Shown here: in pieces, positions 33,701 through 36,981 of the stretch | How the letters are laid out: the number at the start of each line of letters is the position of its first letter | Position numbering within the stretch: the first letter of the stretch is position 1 | Assembly: GCA_009914555.1 (NCBI GenBank) | Contig: WNDY01000044.1 | Location: forward strand, 1 to 36,981 | Direction of reading: 5' to 3' | Source: Xylophilus sp. | Lineage (GTDB): Bacteria > Pseudomonadota > Gammaproteobacteria > Burkholderiales > Burkholderiaceae_C | DNA length: 36,981 bases | The notes under the pieces: model-generated | Database searches by the model: none | Told to the model about the DNA's origin: nothing | The model's input: only the letters and a program-made list of their open reading frames with translations | Position numbers and translations under genes: made by a program

Positions 33701-34501
33701 TCAACGCTGGACGCGGACCAAGGCGGTATCCATGCCCGACGCATCGAGCTTGCCCTTGAGCTGCTCGGCATCGTCGCGCTTGGCGAACGGCCCGATGCGC
33801 ACGCGGAACACGGTGCGGCCGGACTGCTCGCGCTCGCTGACGCGGGCCTCCCAGCCCATGATGGCGAGCTTGGCGCGCTGCGCTTCGGCGTCTTCCGGCG
33901 CGCGGAAGGCTCCGGCCTGCACGAAGTAGTCGAACGGATCGGCGCCAGGCGATGCGGCGGCGCGCGCCTTGGCCAAGTCGCCCAGCGGGTCGGACGAGGT
34001 CGCGGGCCTGGCCGTCGTCGTGGCACCCGGGGCTGCCGGTGCCGCGGCGGGGTTGCTGCCGCCACGGCCGGCCACGGCGGGCGGTGCGGGCAGCGGAGCC
34101 GGGGCCACGGCCGGCGCACCGGGCGCGGCCGGCTCGGCCACGGTGCCGGGCGGCGGCGGCTCGGCCACGCCGACCGAGCCGGCTGCCGCCGGCGCGCCGT
34201 TGCCGCGCGCCGGGTTTTTTCCATACAGAGGGGAGTTCGGGTCCCAATCCCTGTTCTTGCGCGCCTCGGCAGCGTCCTGGTCGACAGAACGGGCCAGCCC
34301 CTTGTTCAGGAAGGGCACGGGCACCTTGGTCACATAGACCGCCACCGCCAGCGCAGCGCCCAGGCCGACGAGCACGCCGATGACCAGGCCGATCAGCGTT
34401 CCTCCCCCTTGGCGGCTCCGTTGCTGCTGCTGCAGGCCCTGATGCCGTTTTGCTATCCGCATGTCGTTGTGGTGGTGCATGGTGGTGGACGTAGCCGTCA
34501 C
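33701..34501 (-). CDS. SPOR-domain protein (FtsN-like)
   Basis: The 266-residue protein has a single membrane helix (about 36–58, [20 protein letters not shown]), an Ala/Pro-rich periplasmic linker and a C-terminal SPOR domain (about 190–265: [38 protein letters not shown]), which binds denuded peptidoglycan at the septum. This is the FtsN layout. The GTG at 34501 overlaps the argS stop, but no ribosome binding site is seen; ATG at 34480 or 34462 are alternatives. It sits between argS and dsbA, an arrangement common in Comamonadaceae. Confidence 0.87.
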   Translation of the reverse strand: MTATSTTMHHHNDMRIAKRHQGLQQQQRSRQGGGTLIGLVIGVLVGLGAALAVAVYVTKVPVPFLNKGLARSVDQDAAEARKNRDWDPNSPLYGKNPARGNGAPAAAGSVGVAEPPPPGTVAEPAAPGAPAVAPAPLPAPPAVAGRGGSNPAAAPAAPGATTTARPATSSDPLGDLAKARAAASPGADPFDYFVQAGAFRAPEDAEAQRAKLAIMGWEARVSEREQSGRTVFRVRIGPFAKRDDAEQLKGKLDASGMDTALVRVQR

Positions 34502-36198
34502 ATCTTGGTGGGTGCCGAAACGCCCAGCACCGCGAGGCCATTGTGCAGTACCTGCGCGGTGGCCAAGATCAGCGCCAGGCGTGCCCGCTTGACCGTCTCG
34601 TCATCGACCAGGATGCGCTCCGCGTCGTAGTAGCTGTGGTAAGCCGCGGCCAACTCGCGCAGGTAGAAGGTCACGTCGTGCGGCGCCTCGCCCTCGGCCG
34701 CGGCCGTCAGCATCTCGGGATACTTGGCCAGCTGCAGCATCAGCGCCTGGGCCTGCGGGCCTTCGAGCGGCGACAGGTCGGCCTGCGCCAGCGTCCCCAC
34801 ATCGCCGCCCCAGGCCGCCAGCACCGAGTGGATGCGCGCATGGGCGTACTGCACGTAGTAGACCGGGTTGTCGTTGTTCCTGGCGACGGCCAAGTCCACG
34901 TCGAAAGTGTATTCGGTGTCGGGCTTGCGGCTCAGTAGGAAGAAGCGCACTGCATCCTTGCTGGTCCATTCGATCAGGTCGCGCAGCGTCACATAGCTGC
35001 CGGCACGCTTGCTGATCTTCACCTCCTCGCCGCCCTTGACCACACGCACCATGGTGTGCAGCACGTAGTCCGGATAGCCCTTCGGAATACCGACATCGGC
35101 CGCCTGCAGGCCGGCGCGTACGCGCGCGATCGTGCCATGGTGGTCCGTGCCCTGGATGTTGACCGCCTTGCGGTAGCCGCGCTCCCATTTGGTGATGTGG
35201 TAGGCCACGTCAGGCACGAAATAGGTATAGGTACCGTCCTTCTTGCGCATCACGCGGTCCTTGTCGTCGCCATAGTCGGTGGACTTCAGCCACAGCGCGC
35301 CGTCGGCCTCGTAGGTCTTGCCGTTGGCGATGAGGCGTTCCACGGCCTTGTCGACCCGGCCGCTCGAATACAGGCTCGACTCGAGGTAGTACTCGTCGAA
35401 CTGCAGGTTGAAGGCCTGCAGATCCTTGTCCTGCTCGTGGCGCAGGTAGGCCACGGCGAAGTTGCGGATCGACTCGACGTCGTCCACGTCGCCGCTGGCG
35501 GTGAAGCTGCGGTCGCTCGCCGTGATGGTCTTCTTCGCGAGGAAGTCGTCGGCGATATCCTGGATGTAGTCGCCGTTGTAGAAGCCCTTGCTCGCCGGGT
35601 TCTCGGGATCGGTCGGCCAGACCGCGTCACCCGGCCTGAAGCCCCTGGCGCGCAGTTGCGTGCTGTGGGTGAGCGTCTGGATCTGCACTCCGGCGTCGTT
35701 GTAGTAGTACTCGCGGTGCACCTGCCAGCCCTGCGTGGCCAGCAGGTTGCAGATCGCGTCGCCCAGTGCGGCCTGGCGACCGTGCCCCACGTGCAGCGGG
35801 CCAGTCGGATTGGCCGAGACGAATTCGACCACCACGCGCTCACCAGCGCCATCGGCCTTCCGACCGCAGGATCCACCCGCGGCCAGCACCTCGCGCACCA
35901 CTTCCTGCTTGGCGGCGGGCTTGAGGCGGATGTTGATGAAGCCCGGGCCGGCGATATCGATCGCCTCGGCCCAGCGCTGGTACGAAGGCTGCTGCAGCAG
36001 GTCATTGCGCAGCGCTTCCGCGACCTGGCGCGGGTTCTGCTTGAGCGGCCTGGCCAGTTGCATGGCCGCCGTCGTAGCGAAGTCGCCATGAACTGCCACC
36101 TTGGGGGATTCGAATGCCGCGCGAACTTCGGAGCCAGGCGCGATGCGCTGAAGTGCTTCGGCCAATGTGCCGAGCAGTTCCTGTTTGACTGAAAGCAT
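34498..36198 (-). CDS. argS: Arginyl-tRNA synthetase
   Basis: ArgS charges tRNA-Arg. The 566-residue class I enzyme has an N-terminal Add-1 domain, [19 protein letters not shown] with the HIGH-equivalent HVGH (136–139), [18 protein letters not shown], and the anticodon-binding domain at the C-terminus ([25 protein letters not shown]). The KMSKS position reads KISKRAG. Length and start at 36198 fit the family. It heads the argS–SPOR–dsbA operon. Confidence 0.97.
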   Translation of the reverse strand: MLSVKQELLGTLAEALQRIAPGSEVRAAFESPKVAVHGDFATTAAMQLARPLKQNPRQVAEALRNDLLQQPSYQRWAEAIDIAGPGFINIRLKPAAKQEVVREVLAAGGSCGRKADGAGERVVVEFVSANPTGPLHVGHGRQAALGDAICNLLATQGWQVHREYYYNDAGVQIQTLTHSTQLRARGFRPGDAVWPTDPENPASKGFYNGDYIQDIADDFLAKKTITASDRSFTASGDVDDVESIRNFAVAYLRHEQDKDLQAFNLQFDEYYLESSLYSSGRVDKAVERLIANGKTYEADGALWLKSTDYGDDKDRVMRKKDGTYTYFVPDVAYHITKWERGYRKAVNIQGTDHHGTIARVRAGLQAADVGIPKGYPDYVLHTMVRVVKGGEEVKISKRAGSYVTLRDLIEWTSKDAVRFFLLSRKPDTEYTFDVDLAVARNNDNPVYYVQYAHARIHSVLAAWGGDVGTLAQADLSPLEGPQAQALMLQLAKYPEMLTAAAEGEAPHDVTFYLRELAAAYHSYYDAERILVDDETVKRARLALILATAQVLHNGLAVLGVSAPTKM

Positions 36199-36251
36199 CC
36201 GCCGATTCTACGGGCGGCCCGCCCTCGCTCTTCGCACAGCCGGTGGCTGCG

Positions 36252-36707
36252 TCAACGGCTTCCGTAACCCCGTGCAAGGAAAACGGCGGCCAGGGGAATC
36301 AGCGGCAACAGATGCGCTTGGATCATCACAAGCCGCCGCGTACTCTTCACTTCGTCTGCTGGGGGAAGTGAGCCCGTCTGCTGCAGCGCGCGACGCCATC
36401 GCAGATAGGTAACGGTGGGTTTGATGGACAGCAGTCCGGTCACGACGAAGAGAGACACTTTCACATGCAGCAGCGGATTGGCACCGTACCATGCCGCCCC
36501 TTTGACGCCCCAGATCACGCGCGCCGCTCCGCTCAGCAACACGGCGATGGCGGACAATCCATAGAGCAGATCGACCCGTGCCAAGCGCCGGACCAGCGCC
36601 TCGTTCATCCATTCAATACGACACAGGGCCGCTTCGCTGGAGAGGAAGACGACCATTGCAAGGATCGCAGTGAAATGCACATAGGCCAATATGGCTTCGA
36701 GGATCAT
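36252..36707 (-). CDS. DUF2214-family inner-membrane protein
   Basis: The 151-residue protein has four predicted membrane helices: AILAYVHFTAILAMVVFLSSE, VDLLYGLSAIAVLLSGAAR, LLHVKVSLFVVTGLLSI and MIQAHLLPLIPLAAVFLARG. VHFTAIL, ARVDLLYG and HVK are shared by the DUF2214 family, whose function is unknown. It lies 53 bases upstream of argS. Its start overlaps the end of a possible small gene (ATGA). Confidence 0.88.
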   Translation of the reverse strand: MILEAILAYVHFTAILAMVVFLSSEAALCRIEWMNEALVRRLARVDLLYGLSAIAVLLSGAARVIWGVKGAAWYGANPLLHVKVSLFVVTGLLSIKPTVTYLRWRRALQQTGSLPPADEVKSTRRLVMIQAHLLPLIPLAAVFLARGYGSR

Positions 36708-36859
36708 ATGGTGCTCGTCATGGAAAGAGAAACCTCCGAATGATGCGGCCAGACGCCCCTGGCCGCCATGATCTGCTGCAGAGAAGTCATGGTGGGCATC
36801 ATCGCGCCAACGTGAACACGGTACTCGCCCGGCGGCAGTTGCAGATGGCTTGCGAGCAT
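36704..36859 (-). CDS. Possible 51-residue protein, or gene fragment, ahead of the DUF2214 gene
   Basis: The frame from an ATG at 36859 encodes MLASHLQLPPGEYRVHVG and SLQQIMAARGVWPHH, ending TSTI; its TGA overlaps the DUF2214 ATG as ATGA, typical of coupled genes. LPPGEYRVHVGAMMPTM looks like a real beta-strand segment of a larger secreted protein, so it may be the 3' remnant of one, cut by the rrn operon end. I do not recognise the family. The frame extends upstream to 36901 through the terminator, but that part is not credible. Confidence 0.35.
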   Translation of the reverse strand: MLASHLQLPPGEYRVHVGAMMPTMTSLQQIMAARGVWPHHSEVSLSMTSTI

Positions 36860-36870
36860 CTGTTGCCCTG

Positions 36871-36910
36871 CGAAGCAGAAAACCCCCTCATGCATGGACA
36901 TGAGGGGGTT
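36871..36910 (-). terminator. Rho-independent terminator of the rrn operon
   Basis: The minus strand reads AACCCCCTCATG, a six-base loop, then CATGAGGGGGTT and TTCTGCTT. The perfect 12-bp stem (36881–36892 with 36899–36910) stands 15 bases after the 5S 3' end. Confidence 0.87.
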
Positions 36911-36925
36911 AGCTGGGCTGAAGGA

Positions 36926-36981
36926 GCCTGACGATGACCTACTTTCACACGGGAGGCCGCACTATCATTGGCGCGGAGACG
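36926..36981 (-). rRNA. rrf: 5S ribosomal RNA, 3' part (runs off the window)
   Basis: The minus strand ends with the conserved GATAGTGCGG, then CCCGTGTGAAAGTAGGTCAT and CGTCAGGC, the loop E/helix IV and 3' strand of betaproteobacterial 5S rRNA. About 56 of roughly 113 bases are in the window. It marks the distal end of an rrn operon transcribed toward the DUF2214 gene. Confidence 0.93.

Noticed and set aside
36860..36901. N-terminal extension of the small frame before the DUF2214 gene
   Set aside because: It would be translated from the terminator stem of the rrn operon.

Overview
The window reads as a chromosomal segment of a high-GC betaproteobacterium in Burkholderiales, most like Comamonadaceae (Variovorax/Acidovorax type). 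The evidence is the argS–SPOR–dsbA and lptA–lptB–rpoN blocks, a Bug/TctC-type solute receptor, a phasin-like protein, the thiL/pgpA/pncC neighbourhood and an IS3-type end of the kind common in that family. Genus is inference. Most of it is housekeeping, with accessory or decaying patches. Layout: (1) 1–1059: IS3-family end inserted in a dadA that also carries a nonsense codon, divergent from an Lrp regulator. (2) 1088–4303: overlapping biotin operon bioA-bioF-bioD on the minus strand. (3) 4390–6779: large-subunit catalase gene with an N-terminal frameshift and without the usual proximal haem tyrosine, preceded by a possible 33-residue membrane peptide. (4) 6983–10730: rpe and apaG divergent, then a CPA2 antiporter translationally coupled to a YbdK-type carboxylate-amine ligase. 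(5) 10765–13601: LysR regulator, class II aldolase, Bug receptor. (6) 13629–16784: thiL, phasin-like gene, pgpA, pncC, small GNAT. (7) 16788–18628 minus: EamA transporter and YecA/SEC-C protein, separated by a dispersed repeat. (8) 18707–22762: membrane-anchored FMN glutamate-synthase-like protein, coupled kinase-like protein, glycine-rich beta-helix lipoprotein. (9) 22763–23990: toxin–antitoxin debris (CcdA-like fragment, PIN toxin, broken vapC). (10) 23989–29573: RlmL-type methyltransferase, TonB receptor with a Fur-like promoter, divergent OmpR/EnvZ-type pair. (11) 29765–36707 minus: rpoN, lptB, lptA, dsbA, SPOR protein, argS, DUF2214 protein. (12) The 3' end of a 5S rRNA and its terminator close the window, so an rrn operon runs off the right edge. 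The most unusual signal is not a gene. At five separate loci a short motif, ATACYCC, is followed in the same orientation by ATACCCC with start-to-start spacing of exactly 53 bp and unrelated sequence between. Four loci lie in or reach into intergenic DNA and one is inside eamA. 53 bp is close to five helical turns, so a protein binding both sites on one face of the DNA is a reasonable guess, but nothing here proves it. A second, unrelated dispersed repeat of about 54 bp occurs twice.
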